DNA from: Desulfobulbaceae bacterium
GTDB taxonomy: Bacteria > Desulfobacterota > Desulfobulbia > Desulfobulbales > Desulfocapsaceae
Direction: 5' to 3'
DNA length: 64,000 nt
Assembly: GCA_009773475.1 (NCBI GenBank)
Contig: WSXV01000010.1
Location: 1 to 64,000 of the forward strand
Part shown: one piece after another, positions 25,865 through 34,272 of the stretch
How positions within the stretch are numbered: position 1 is the first letter of the stretch
How the letters are laid out: the number at the start of each line of letters is the position of its first letter
The notes under the pieces: generated by a model
The model's input: only the letters and a program-made list of their open reading frames with translations
What the model was told of the DNA's origin: nothing
Database searches by the model: none
Position numbers and translations under genes: made by a program

Positions 25865-27952
25865 TTATCCCTGCAGTAACTGCAGTGCCAACTGTGGAGT
25901 CTGGTTGGCCTGGGCGAGGATGGCGACGCCGGCCTGCTGGAGAATATTGTTCTTGGTCATGGCTGAGGTTTCCTGGGCGATGTCGGCGTCGAGAATCCGG
26001 CTGCGGGCGGCAGACAGGTTCTCAGAGACATTCTGCAGGTTGGAAATGGTGGACTCAAACCGATTCTGGATCGCGCCCAGATCGCCACGAATGGTGTCGA
26101 TCTGGCTGACGGCGCCGTCGATGGCTTTAATGGCGTCGGATGCGCCTTCGACGGTGCTGATGTCAACTTCATCAATAGAGCTGAGGTCGCTGGCGTTGGC
26201 AACCCCTGCCGCACTGTTAAAAAGGGAACCAGCTGATCCTGCCAGACTGCTGCTGACATTAAAGGTCCCTGTGCTGTAAAAAGTGACCTGGCCGCCAATA
26301 ACCGTAGAGTCGTTTGCACTGCCGGTATTGCCAATGAGTGCGACACCCGGGCCTTCATTGCCGTTGATGGTCATGGTGGCAGCGGCACTATTCAAACTGT
26401 GGGTATAATCACCAATCTGTATATCATATCCAGCGGCCTGAGTCAGGGTAATGCTGGTCTTGTTACCACTCAGGGTGGCTGTGATACCGGTATTGCCTGC
26501 CTGATCATTAATTGCTTCAGCGAGTGTGGAAAGATCATCTGTGGATACAGTGGCACTGATTGGAATTTTTGTAGCATTACTGCCTTTCAGGGTGAAGCCA
26601 ATGGTACCGTCACTGACCAGTTTGGAAATGGTGGCGGTGGTTCTGGCCTCAGCAGTCACACCGGTGATCGCTGATTCGAGATTGATGGTATGGGCGATGG
26701 CATTGGCACTGTCGTCTGGGGCTATAACGGCGGGTCTGGTATTTTCGGGACCCACGATGGACAGCACCTGGCCAGCGACGTTATTGCCAGCGTCGGTATC
26801 AGTCGTGCCAAGACCGCTCAACCCTTCTTCCCCTGCTACGACGCCAAGAGAGGTGCCATTTGAAACTACGGAGGCAACAGTTGAGGCTGCATCAAAGGTG
26901 TAAACAGCAGTAGCTCGTTGATCATATCCAACATCTGCCGTATTTGAAGATGATGGAAATGTTCCTGTCGTGCCATCTGCTTTGTCAAAAGTAATGTTCC
27001 CGACTAGACTCGTGCCACCAGTCACTGCATTAACTGCGAGATTGGTTCCATCGGTAATGGAATAAGTCAGTGTTTTAGCAGTATTGTCAAGCGTGAAACC
27101 GGCTACAGGTGCAGTTTGTGTTAAAGTGTTAGGAGCAGTTACTGTAAAGGCATAAGCAGTGCCTCCGATAGTTATACTCACACTGTTATTTGCAGCAGCT
27201 CCAGTAATTCCAGAAAGATCAAAAACCAGGGAATTCGTGTAAGTTGCACTAGTGGCTCCGAGGGTTATTGCGAGAGCGGCGGCATCGGCACCTGCAGCGA
27301 TTGTTGTTTCCGTACCAGCAAGATTAGTTACTGTAAGTGCTTCTGTGGGTGTTGCCAAATTCGACACTGACAGGGTGGTGCCCGTTGCAGAATGGGTCGC
27401 AGCCTCAATACCAATAGCGTTGGTTGATGCAAGGGCGTTAATTCCAAGATCCCCGGCCTTGGCAGAGGGAATGGAAAAAGAAATGGTCTCGCCGGCATTG
27501 GCGCCCACCTGGAACTGGGCATTATTCAGATTGCCGTCGAGGACGTTTCTGCCGTTAAACGAAGTGCTGCCGGCGATACGAGTCATCTCTTGCTTGAGCT
27601 GGTTGACTTCGGCCTGCAGGGAGGCACGGTCAGAGGCGCTGTTGGTGTCGTTGGCGGACTGGATGGCCAGTTCGCGCATACGCTGGAGGATATTGGTGGT
27701 TTCCTGGAGCGCGCCCTCAGCTGTCTGGGCCATGGAAATGCCGTCGTTGGAATTTCGGGCGGCCTGGTTGAGTCCCCGGATCTGGGAGGTCATCCGGTCG
27801 GAAATGGCAAGGCCTGCCGCGTCGTCTTTGGCCGAGTTAATTCTCAGGCCGGAGGAAAGCCGCTGCATGGAGCGGGAAAGGTCGTTCTGTGATTTACCAA
27901 GATTGCGTTGCGCGTTTAATGATGGAACGTTTGTATTGATTGTGAGTGCCAT
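25865..27952 (-). CDS. fliC: Flagellin 2 (695 aa, enlarged central domain)
   Basis: Second flagellin. Residues 1-175 ([18 protein letters not shown] onward) and the last about 100 (to [12 protein letters not shown]) are the conserved D0/D1 regions, nearly the same as in flagellin 1. The central domain is about 190 residues longer, Thr/Ser/Ala-rich, with immunoglobulin-like beta repeats, and would form a large outer D2/D3. It is likely heavily O-glycosylated by the adjacent GT41 proteins (inferred). GGAGG precedes the ATG by 8 nt. A sigma-28 promoter is about 115 nt upstream, but its leader lacks the CsrA-type hairpin seen in flagellin 1. Confidence 0.96.
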   Translation of the reverse strand: MALTINTNVPSLNAQRNLGKSQNDLSRSMQRLSSGLRINSAKDDAAGLAISDRMTSQIRGLNQAARNSNDGISMAQTAEGALQETTNILQRMRELAIQSANDTNSASDRASLQAEVNQLKQEMTRIAGSTSFNGRNVLDGNLNNAQFQVGANAGETISFSIPSAKAGDLGINALASTNAIGIEAATHSATGTTLSVSNLATPTEALTVTNLAGTETTIAAGADAAALAITLGATSATYTNSLVFDLSGITGAAANNSVSITIGGTAYAFTVTAPNTLTQTAPVAGFTLDNTAKTLTYSITDGTNLAVNAVTGGTSLVGNITFDKADGTTGTFPSSSNTADVGYDQRATAVYTFDAASTVASVVSNGTSLGVVAGEEGLSGLGTTDTDAGNNVAGQVLSIVGPENTRPAVIAPDDSANAIAHTINLESAITGVTAEARTTATISKLVSDGTIGFTLKGSNATKIPISATVSTDDLSTLAEAINDQAGNTGITATLSGNKTSITLTQAAGYDIQIGDYTHSLNSAAATMTINGNEGPGVALIGNTGSANDSTVIGGQVTFYSTGTFNVSSSLAGSAGSLFNSAAGVANASDLSSIDEVDISTVEGASDAIKAIDGAVSQIDTIRGDLGAIQNRFESTISNLQNVSENLSAARSRILDADIAQETSAMTKNNILQQAGVAILAQANQTPQLALQLLQG

Positions 27953-28066
27953 GGTCGATCCTCCTTGAAAGGGTAGCTTGGCGTCGTAATCTTTACAAAC
28001 GTAATGTCGGTGTTCTTTCGGTTTCTCAGGCCGTTATGCTTTACTTGTACCTCGCAGGTAACTCAC

Positions 28067-28094
28067 TTCTCGTCATGGTGTTGGAGAAACTTTA
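28067..28094 (-). promoter_or_regulatory. Sigma-28 promoter of flagellin 2
   Basis: The minus strand reads TAAAGTTT, 12 nt, GACGAGAA. The -35 is perfect and the -10 matches GCCGATAA at 6 of 8, with the same 12-nt spacer as flagellin 1. The nearest repeat unit of the DUF559 element begins only 40 nt upstream of the -35 box. The region 27953-28134 holds only this promoter and the leader. Confidence 0.75.
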
Positions 28095-28134
28095 GGGGGT
28101 TGTGTGTAAAATGTTGGTACGGTGAAAAAAGTTT

Positions 28135-28287
28135 ACCACCCCCGGCCCCTCCTAAAACAGGAGGGGAGTCAAAGCAGAAGTGCTTTCTTGAAACGGGAGG
28201 GGGATTGTGCTGGAAACGCTTTTTTAAAACAGGGGGGGCATAAACAAAAAGCCCCCTCCTTGTTTTTAAGGAGGGGTTGGGGGTGGT
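28135..28287 (+). repeat. Left unit of DUF559-associated repeat, with terminal inverted repeats
   Basis: A 153-bp unit starting ACCACCCCCGGCCCCTCCT and ending with its near-complement (AGGAGGGGTTGGGGGTGGT), 17 of 19 matching. It is a direct repeat of the unit at 28678-28835 on the other side of the nuclease gene. Its right end supplies AAGGAGGGG and a GTG that probably start the nuclease gene. Internal hairpins are terminator-like on the minus strand. Confidence 0.8.
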
Positions 28288-28720
28288 TTTCAATATTAAT
28301 TTTAAGGATATTATACCAATATTTCATAATCGCTCGGAACTAGAATCCATTCGTAAAGAATTGCGTAACAATGCTACCCCTGCAGAAATTAAACTCTGGG
28401 GTAGGTTGCAACGGAGCAATCTGGACGGGTATAAATTTCGGCGACAACACAGTGTCGGTCCATATATTTTGGATTTTTATTGTCCTTCTGAAAAGTTGGC
28501 CATTGAGCTTGACGGAGATTCACACTTTACGAACGAAGCGATAACGTATGATACTGCGAGGACGGCGTATTTAAATGCGCTCAATATCAAGGTGCTTCGG
28601 TTTTTGAATACGGATGTCTTTGACAAACTGATAGCGGTTTGTGAAAGAATTTTGGTGGAGTTAAAAGGGGAAAGCTTACCACCCCCGGCCCCTCCTAAAA
28701 CAGGGGGGGAGTCTTGGTAA
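28283..28720 (+). CDS. DUF559 endonuclease-like protein (Vsr/PD-(D/E)XK fold)
   Basis: 145 residues from a GTG at 28283 preceded by AGGAGGGG from the flanking repeat; TTG at 28277 is an alternative. The core matches DUF559: RKELRNNATPAEIKLWGRLQ, YKFRRQHSVGPYILDFYCP and KLAIELDGDSHF, giving the D...ExD catalytic pattern of PD-(D/E)XK nucleases (Asp of ILDFYC, Glu and Asp of AIELDGD). The last about 15 residues (SLPPPAPPKTGGE) are encoded by the right repeat unit and look like read-in, not domain. It is the only plus-strand protein gene and interrupts the flagellar cluster, consistent with acquisition. Confidence 0.85.
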   Translation: MVFNINFKDIIPIFHNRSELESIRKELRNNATPAEIKLWGRLQRSNLDGYKFRRQHSVGPYILDFYCPSEKLAIELDGDSHFTNEAITYDTARTAYLNALNIKVLRFLNTDVFDKLIAVCERILVELKGESLPPPAPPKTGGESW

Positions 28721-28835
28721 AAGTGCATTTCTGAAACAGGAGGGGGATTGTGCTGGAAACGCCTTTTTAAAACAGGGATGTAGGCATAAACAAAAAAGCC
28801 CCCTCCTTGTTTTTAAGGAGGGGGTTGGGGGTGGT
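28678..28835 (+). repeat. Right unit of DUF559-associated repeat
   Basis: A 158-bp direct copy of the left unit, with the same terminal inverted repeats and the same internal order (TGCTGGAAACGC, CATAAACAAAAA, GCCCCCTCCTTG). Its left end encodes the Pro-rich tail and stop of the nuclease gene. Its right end lies 12 nt from the fliW stop. Confidence 0.8.
28792..28824 (-). terminator. Rho-independent terminator after fliW, supplied by the repeat
   Basis: On the minus strand a 10-bp stem (CCCCCTCCTT and complement, loop AAAAAC) is followed by C or G and TTTTTT. It lies 24 nt after the fliW stop and is the inner hairpin of the right repeat unit. A similar hairpin occurs in the left unit. Confidence 0.8.
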
Positions 28836-28847
28836 TTTAGCTAGAGA

Positions 28848-29270
28848 TCAGGCTGTCGGCAGCGGAGTGCGTGACTGGTATTCGGTATTCTCCAGGATCA
28901 CCTGGATAGCCCGGTTGGTCTTGGGTGCAAAGAGAACGGGGGCAGCGAGATTGAGGGTGATGTTTTGATCTGGCGGCACTGTCACCACGGTGAGGACAAA
29001 ACACTCATCCTCTTCATCTATCTGCAGAGAGCTTCTTTCTGCGGTGTCAGGCTTGACGATGTAATCGAGAAAGAAGTTGGTGGGATCGGTGAGGACAAAG
29101 GCGATTTCGGGTTCATCGACGCTCTGGATCCAGAATAGCGGCCCCTGTTTCCGGTTGGGCATGACGATAAAGGAGCGCAGGTTGGGAAAGCCGATAAGGC
29201 CGGCGGGAAAGACAAGCAGGTTGTCTGGATCGTATTCAACTTCGCCAAAGCGTGTCATTATTTTAATCAT
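28848..29270 (-). CDS. fliW: Flagellar assembly factor FliW
   Basis: 140 residues. TRFGEVEYDPDNLLVFPAGLIGF (split: TRFGEVEYDPD then LLVFPAGLIGFP, residues 6-29) is the family start, and VLTDPTNFFLDY is the second conserved block. FliW binds both flagellin and CsrA; when flagellin is exported, free FliW holds CsrA and relieves repression of flagellin translation. It overlaps csrA by 4 nt, so the two are translationally coupled. A CsrA-type hairpin in the flagellin 1 leader completes the circuit in this window. Confidence 0.96.
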   Translation of the reverse strand: MIKIMTRFGEVEYDPDNLLVFPAGLIGFPNLRSFIVMPNRKQGPLFWIQSVDEPEIAFVLTDPTNFFLDYIVKPDTAERSSLQIDEEDECFVLTVVTVPPDQNITLNLAAPVLFAPKTNRAIQVILENTEYQSRTPLPTA

Positions 29271-29509
29271 TTTTTTGTAATTCCCGTTGAAAGGTTGTCA
29301 CTGAGGGTGTCGAGATCTGTCATATTCCACTGGGAAGCGGCCTGATTTTCCATGGTAATGCGGTCATAGATCTCTTGCCGATAGATTTTCTTGTCATGGG
29401 GCGCCTCGATGCCGATACGGACACCGCCGCCTTTCATCTCGACGATCTTGATAATAATATCGTCCCCGATAACAAAGCCTTCACCGGGTTTTCTGGTAAG
29501 CACCAGCAT
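29267..29509 (-). CDS. csrA: Translational regulator CsrA
   Basis: 80 residues. LVLTRKPGEGFVIGDDI (residues 2-18) and VRIGIEAPHDKKIYRQEIY (31-49) are the canonical CsrA strands, with the RNA-binding Leu4/Arg6 and the Arg-containing IYRQEIY end. The C-terminal tail (about 25 residues) is longer than in E. coli, as in flagellar CsrA proteins that bind FliW. It lies after flgL and before fliW, a common order in FliW-containing bacteria. Confidence 0.96.
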   Translation of the reverse strand: MLVLTRKPGEGFVIGDDIIIKIVEMKGGGVRIGIEAPHDKKIYRQEIYDRITMENQAASQWNMTDLDTLSDNLSTGITKK

Positions 29510-29701
29510 GATTAAACTCCATAAGAATGAATGATAAGGCCTTGTTATAGCCTGATGGTTGAGAAATGTATAAAAAAAGAGAGTGTGGATTTTTTGAACT
29601 ATTCACTGTGTGGGGAGAGGACCTCCTGGTTGGCCCAAAAAATCTATAACCTCCATTCATAGAGCAAACAATGAACACTGTTTGCAAAAATATGCTATCT
29701 G

Positions 29702-30757
29702 CTAAAAATAATCAAGGATAGAGATTTTTGATACCTTGGAGGTAATGCTGAGGGCCGCTTGGAATGCCGTCTCCTGTTTGGTGATTTCGGCAAAGGTTTC
29801 GATGGCATCGGCGTCCTGGTAACGGGAAAGAATCTGGTCCAGATCAATAAGGACATCCTCCTGGTGAGTCATGGCGGTCTCGACCCGGCTGGCCCGGTTG
29901 CCTAGCTGGCTGCGCAGACGCCGGTTCTGGTCGGCGGCGATGTCGAGATTTTCCATCTGATGTTTGAGCCCACCGCCTGCCCCTACTTCGTTCGAGTCAG
30001 TGACATTGCCGATGTTACCGGCACGCAGGGATTCTTCGACACGGGTGAGAACACTCATGATGTCAATACGGCCGAGGTCAGAGGGGTACCCAGTGGCGGG
30101 TGGGATAGGGCCTGCCTGCATGACGCTGTTGCTGATCCCCATAAACAAGTCGTTTCCGGTCAGATTTGTTTTCAGATATTCGCCGGGGGTGATCTCAAGC
30201 TCGGTGGGATTCGGGGTTCCCTGATAGATATAGGGCCAGGTGGTGGAGTCTGCCGGGTCGTAGGGAGGATTGAGGTTGAGTGGGTCCGTGGGCGGGTTGG
30301 GGTTATAATTGGGGTTTTCAATAAACGGCTTAACATCTTCGTTGTAGCCACTGAAGATATACTTGCCATCTACCATGCCATTGGCTGCGTCAAGAAGCTC
30401 CTGCCGCATCTGACTGACCTCGTCTGCCAGGACGGTCATATCCGGCTGGGAAAGGGCGCCGTTAATGGCGTTGACGGTAATCTCCTGGACCCGTTGCATG
30501 ATGTTTTCCACATGATCAAGGTGGCCGTCGGTGGCCTCCATCTTGTCCAGAGAGATGCCCATGGTTTCCAGGTAGCGCTCGGTGCTTCTCATCTGGGTGC
30601 GGGTGGTGAGCACCGGCCGGATAGCTGCCGGATCATCGGATGGCTTGCTGAGCTTGATGCCCGTTGCGCCTTGATTGCGGAGATCCTCAAGTCGGGTGCT
30701 GATCCGGCCCAGGTTGGTTTGAAGCATGCGGTAGGTGGTGCCGTCGGTTACTTTCAT
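29702..30757 (-). CDS. flgL: Hook-filament junction protein FlgL
   Basis: 351 residues. The N-terminus TYRMLQTNLGRISTRLEDLRN and the LSKPSDDPAA motif (about residues 36-45) are typical of FlgL/HAP3; the C-terminal helix (FAEITKQETAFQAALSITSK) is the flagellin-like D0 end. FlgL forms the upper junction ring between hook and filament. It is 49 nt downstream of flgK. The Pro/Asn-rich insert near residues 150-180 is unremarkable for this variable part. A 192-nt gap to csrA shows no clear terminator. Confidence 0.95.
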   Translation of the reverse strand: MKVTDGTTYRMLQTNLGRISTRLEDLRNQGATGIKLSKPSDDPAAIRPVLTTRTQMRSTERYLETMGISLDKMEATDGHLDHVENIMQRVQEITVNAINGALSQPDMTVLADEVSQMRQELLDAANGMVDGKYIFSGYNEDVKPFIENPNYNPNPPTDPLNLNPPYDPADSTTWPYIYQGTPNPTELEITPGEYLKTNLTGNDLFMGISNSVMQAGPIPPATGYPSDLGRIDIMSVLTRVEESLRAGNIGNVTDSNEVGAGGGLKHQMENLDIAADQNRRLRSQLGNRASRVETAMTHQEDVLIDLDQILSRYQDADAIETFAEITKQETAFQAALSITSKVSKISILDYF

Positions 30758-30806
30758 TGCGATTTCCCTGAAGTAATATTCGTTTTAAATCCTGTCATTT
30801 GCAATT

Positions 30807-32222
30807 CTATCGTTTTAAATCCATGAGGGAGGCCATCATTTCATCAATGGTGGAAAGAAATTTGGCGGATGATTCGAAGCCACGCTGGAACTGGATGAGG
30901 TTGATCATCTCTTCTTCAAGGGAGACACCAGCCAGGCCGTCGCGCAGATTTTGCAGCTGAACCATGGCATCCTCGGCGCCTCCTAAAGAAAGTGTATTCT
31001 GGTTGGTCATGATGCCGACGGTGGCAGTCATCTTGCCATAATACGAGTTAAAGGTGTCGGAACCAATGAGAGATTTTTCGCCTAGGTTGGCTATAAGCAG
31101 GGCATTGCGGTTATCCCCTTTGGCCACGGTTGCCGGTGGTGTGGGGGCAGCGGCAGCGGCAACCTGGCTGGAGTCAGTGAGGGCCACCCCCATATTGCGA
31201 GCTGCATCCTGCCAGGCGTTGGCTGGTGGGACGACTGCTACGTTTGGAGTGAAGAAATTCCGGCCGGATACAGAGTCAAGGCCTGCTCCAGCCGCATGGG
31301 CGGTGTTGACGGCCTCGGTGATCCCGTAGGCGAGCTGATCCAGGTTGTCCTGCAATCCAGGAATCACAACGTCACGGATGTTGACTAAGCCGAATACTTC
31401 TCCGCCAAGATTGTTCAGGCCGATGGATCGGGTGACGCCGCCGGCTTTCAGTTTGAGGTCAAGTTCCTGACCATTTTGGACCGCCTCGATGGTCATGGTC
31501 GAATTTCCCTGGACCAGGGGTAAGCCACCGGGGAGTTGGACGGCCATCATTCCTTTGGAGTCATAATAGGTCTGGGCGCCAAGGCTTGTTGCCAGATCCT
31601 TGGCTAATACGTCGCGTCGATCGCGGGCGCTGTTGGCGGTCTGTCCCTGGATCTCGACATTGAAGATGCGCGTGTTGAGCTCCCCAATCTCGGTTATTTT
31701 TGAGTTGATGTCATCAACCTTGGAGACAATGGCGTCGTTTATATTTAATTGCACCGAGTTTAGATTGTTGGTGATGGAATGGAAATTCTCGGAAAGCAGC
31801 TCTCCGCGTTGAATGACGATATCTCTTTCCACCAGGCCGCTTGGGTTGGCGGAAAGTTCCTGCCAGGAATCAAAAAAACTGTCGATTTCAGTGGAGAGGT
31901 TGTCGTCAGTGATATTAAAGATCCGTTCCAGTTCTGCTAAAGGGTTAGCCTGTCCGTTTTGGAGGCCGAATTCAATGGATTTTTCCTGAAGCTGATCCGT
32001 AATAAAGGCGTCATGATCACGCCTGACGTCAGAAACCAGAACCCCCTGGCCAATGAAAAAACCTCCGAAGTTCATGGACGGATAGGGGGTGAGCACCGCG
32101 CTTTGTCGGGAATACCCTTCGGTATTGATGTTGGAGATATTGTTGCCGATGATCTCAATGGATTTTTGATTGACTTCCAGAGACGTTCTGCCAGCATTGA
32201 GGGCGGTGAATAATCCGGCCAT
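30807..32222 (-). CDS. flgK: Hook-associated protein FlgK
   Basis: 471 residues, slightly short for FlgK. The N-terminus FTALNAGRTSLEVNQKSIEI with NNISNINTEGYSRQ is the flagellar rod/hook motif; the C-terminus NLIQFQRGFESSAKFLSTIDEMM is the conserved D0 helix. It forms the lower junction ring at the hook tip. A sigma-28 promoter (32295-32322) lies about 75 nt upstream, so flgK-flgL-csrA-fliW can be transcribed as a late operon. Confidence 0.96.
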   Translation of the reverse strand: MAGLFTALNAGRTSLEVNQKSIEIIGNNISNINTEGYSRQSAVLTPYPSMNFGGFFIGQGVLVSDVRRDHDAFITDQLQEKSIEFGLQNGQANPLAELERIFNITDDNLSTEIDSFFDSWQELSANPSGLVERDIVIQRGELLSENFHSITNNLNSVQLNINDAIVSKVDDINSKITEIGELNTRIFNVEIQGQTANSARDRRDVLAKDLATSLGAQTYYDSKGMMAVQLPGGLPLVQGNSTMTIEAVQNGQELDLKLKAGGVTRSIGLNNLGGEVFGLVNIRDVVIPGLQDNLDQLAYGITEAVNTAHAAGAGLDSVSGRNFFTPNVAVVPPANAWQDAARNMGVALTDSSQVAAAAAPTPPATVAKGDNRNALLIANLGEKSLIGSDTFNSYYGKMTATVGIMTNQNTLSLGGAEDAMVQLQNLRDGLAGVSLEEEMINLIQFQRGFESSAKFLSTIDEMMASLMDLKR

Positions 32223-32294
32223 ATTATATATCCTGGGTTGGTGATAAATGGGCTGCCTTGTTTAAAGGAAACTGTTCAAGGCTGTATGGTAATA

Positions 32295-32322
32295 ATATCG
32301 GCAGAATGGGGGTGGGGGTTTA
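32295..32322 (-). promoter_or_regulatory. Sigma-28 promoter upstream of flgK
   Basis: The minus strand reads TAAACCCC, 12 nt, GCCGATAT. The -10 is 7 of 8 to GCCGATAA and identical to the Gram-positive SigD -10; the -35 keeps TAAA. The spacer is the same as at both flagellin promoters. The rest of 32223-32530 is purine-rich with no other recognisable feature. Confidence 0.75.
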
Positions 32323-32530
32323 GGGATGTGGGGAGAAATTATGAAAAAGAGGGGGTGAAAGCGAAGAAAGGAGAGAGGGGGGAAGAGGATTAAGAAAGCG
32401 ACAACGCATTCACGAGTTTAGTTTACAAGGTGAATGCGGTGTCGAATTTAAAATTTTCCGCTTAAGATTCACGCAGGAATGCAGGGCAAAAAAGAAAATC
32501 GATAGATTAGGACACTTATTCAGTCATTGC

Positions 32531-32884
32531 TTAGACTCTACCGGAGAGCAGTCTGCCGTTGACGCTGGCGGAAACGGTTCCGGCGTTGGCCGAGTAGGTG
32601 TTGGTGACGGTTCGTTGGCCGAAGAACTCCATGGTCTTGCGAATCCAGCCCAGGGTCGCCTTAAAGAGATAGGCGTTGCGGCGATTTTCATGACGAATCT
32701 GAACCGCGATGGATTTATCGGCCGGGTCAGTGAGCTTGGTGTGGTTGAGAATCTGCAGGAGCTCTTCTTTCTCGGCCATGACCCTGGCCATTCCGGTAAG
32801 ATCCATGGCCTTGGCGTATTCCCTCTCTTCGAGGATTAGATCGCGCATACGTATCAGGTACGCATGGATTTTGTCGCTGCTCAT
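32531..32884 (-). CDS. flgN: FlgN family export chaperone
   Basis: 117 residues, helical, with the FlgN-type helix LILEEREYAKAMDLTGM near the N-terminus and the tail TYSANAGTVSASVNGRLLS characteristic of FlgN C-termini. FlgN delivers FlgK and FlgL to the export gate, fitting its place just before flgK. It overlaps flgM by 4 nt. Confidence 0.85.
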   Translation of the reverse strand: MSSDKIHAYLIRMRDLILEEREYAKAMDLTGMARVMAEKEELLQILNHTKLTDPADKSIAVQIRHENRRNAYLFKATLGWIRKTMEFFGQRTVTNTYSANAGTVSASVNGRLLSGRV

Positions 32885-33171
32885 AGTTGTCTCTCCTCGA
32901 GGAGGAATTGCATCAAGCTGGTGGCAACCTTGTTCAAGTCAGGTTGATAGGAGCCATCGGCAATCTGGGCCTTCAGTTCCTGAACGCGTTCGTTGCGGCC
33001 TGAATTAGCTGCCGCGCTGGTGGTTTGAGCCTTCTGTACATCCTGGAGAACAGAAGAGAACTGCACCTGGTCGCCCTGGCTTGCTGATTTTTTGCCGGCC
33101 TGTGATTTTTCAGCCTTTTTCATTGCGCCTATTTGTCCAAGTCCGCCTACTCCAAGAAATTCTACACTCAT
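32881..33171 (-). CDS. flgM: Anti-sigma-28 factor FlgM
   Basis: 96 residues. The N-terminal half is disordered and basic; the C-terminal sigma-binding part reads RVQELKAQIADGSYQPDLNKVATSL (in pieces: RVQELKAQIADGSY, then VATSLMQFLLEE), matching FlgM. FlgM holds FliA inactive until it is secreted through the finished hook. Together with fliA at 40.5 kb this gives the usual late-gene checkpoint. Confidence 0.92.
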   Translation of the reverse strand: MSVEFLGVGGLGQIGAMKKAEKSQAGKKSASQGDQVQFSSVLQDVQKAQTTSAAANSGRNERVQELKAQIADGSYQPDLNKVATSLMQFLLEERQL

Positions 33172-33207
33172 GATATCACCTGAAATATTTTCTGTTCAAA
33201 ACTCTTA

Positions 33208-33807
33208 TTATGACTGGCTGGCAGCTGTATTTTCAGCCCAGTCGTCTAGTTTTTTCATTACTGCGTCATAGGTATCATAGGATATGTCGGGAAGCTGCCC
33301 GCCAAAGGCTTTCAGCGCCTCGGCAAATCCTTTGTCCACCCCTTCCTTGATAGCATCCAGTCGGGAAGGATCACCGCCGGCTATCCCTATGGCAAAGTCT
33401 ACTATACGACTTGAGGTCTTATCAACTCCAAAATACCCGTCATCGGCGATGAGGGCCTGAGCATCTTGTTGGGTAAGCTGGCTGATGTCGATTTCTTCGG
33501 CGCCAGTCTCACCCGTGGCTATTTTAAAATCAATGCCCTGTTCCTTGAGCATGTTCAGTACCAGGCCACGCAGGAGGTCGAACCCATCTCCCTTGATGTC
33601 CCGATTGATGGTCAAAGAGCTGGAATAGGTAACGGTAGTCTCACTTGTTTGGCTGATGGTAACCGTATCAGTAGCAGATGTTTTTTGTTCTATGGGAGTT
33701 TCAGTCGCGGTTGTAATTTTTGGTTCCAGCGGCTGAAGATTTTTATTGTTGTGCTGCCGAAGAGTCTGTGGATCAATGTGAGCTATGGTGCTGATGGTAT
33801 TTGCCAT
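33208..33807 (-). CDS. DUF5610-like protein in flagellar operon
   Basis: 199 residues. The N-terminal about 75 residues are Thr/Ser-rich and disordered; the C-terminal domain (about 85-190) has GYFGVDKTSSRIVDFAIG, GDPSRLDAIKEGVDKGFAEA and LPDISYDTYDAVMKKLDDW, a pattern I associate with DUF5610 (sometimes mislabelled hydrogenase-4 component G). No signal peptide. It lies between flgJ and flgM, next to an array of intergenic hairpin repeats. Function unknown; a flagellar link is by position. Confidence 0.65.
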   Translation of the reverse strand: MANTISTIAHIDPQTLRQHNNKNLQPLEPKITTATETPIEQKTSATDTVTISQTSETTVTYSSSLTINRDIKGDGFDLLRGLVLNMLKEQGIDFKIATGETGAEEIDISQLTQQDAQALIADDGYFGVDKTSSRIVDFAIGIAGGDPSRLDAIKEGVDKGFAEALKAFGGQLPDISYDTYDAVMKKLDDWAENTAASQS

Positions 33808-33931
33808 GATTGTCGCCTCCGTGCGTTAATCCTAAGCATCCTTGCTTGGGGTATCCGATAGTAAAAAAGGGTTGTCAGGAAATAATTTGTTTATCCTGTT
33901 GTAAATAATATCGTCAGGGAAGGGATTAAAG

Positions 33932-34190
33932 TTTAGGTGCCGTTATAAAATAAGCAGCGTTTTTCTGCTTATTTCATTACGGCACCTTATGCCACGTCCC
34001 TGAAACAGCAATCAGTTCAGCTGTTTCAGGGCGTGGCGACCACCCATAATCACCATAATAGATAAAATAAGCAGCGTTTTTCTGCTTATTTCATTACGGC
34101 ACCTTATGCCACGTCCCTGAAACAGCAATCAGTTCAGCTGTTTCAACAGCAATTTTTTTAGCTATTTCCTGCGTGGCGTCAGCCCATAAC
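33932..34190 (-). repeat. Two-hairpin intergenic repeat array, locus A (flgJ side)
   Basis: Two units 117 bp apart. On the plus strand: TTTAGGTGCCGTTA, hairpin II with arms AAATAAGCA (33948-33956) and TGCTTATTT (33966-33974), ACGGCAC, linker CTTATGCC (33986-33993), then hairpin I with arms CCCTGAAACAGC (33998-34009) and GCTGTTTCAGGG (34020-34031) inside GCCACG/CGTGGC. About 85 bp are identical between units. The constant elements recur at four other loci, here in the minus orientation. The 33808-34272 gap contains only this array and an AT-rich flank. Confidence 0.85.
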
Positions 34191-34272
34191 CAGCGTTGTT
34201 CTACTTATTAGTAAAGTCATTAAAAGGATTATATGACAAAGGACAAATGATTTGCAACAGCGGTGTGAAAAA

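Noticed and set aside
29960-30826. 288-residue plus-strand ORF
   Set aside because: Antisense to flgL; no recognisable domain or ribosome-binding site.
33932-34190. Integron attC sites or a CRISPR array as explanation of the hairpin repeats
   Set aside because: No GTTRRRY/RYYYAAC core pairs and no integrase; unit layout is two hairpins with a linker, not short identical repeats with unique spacers.
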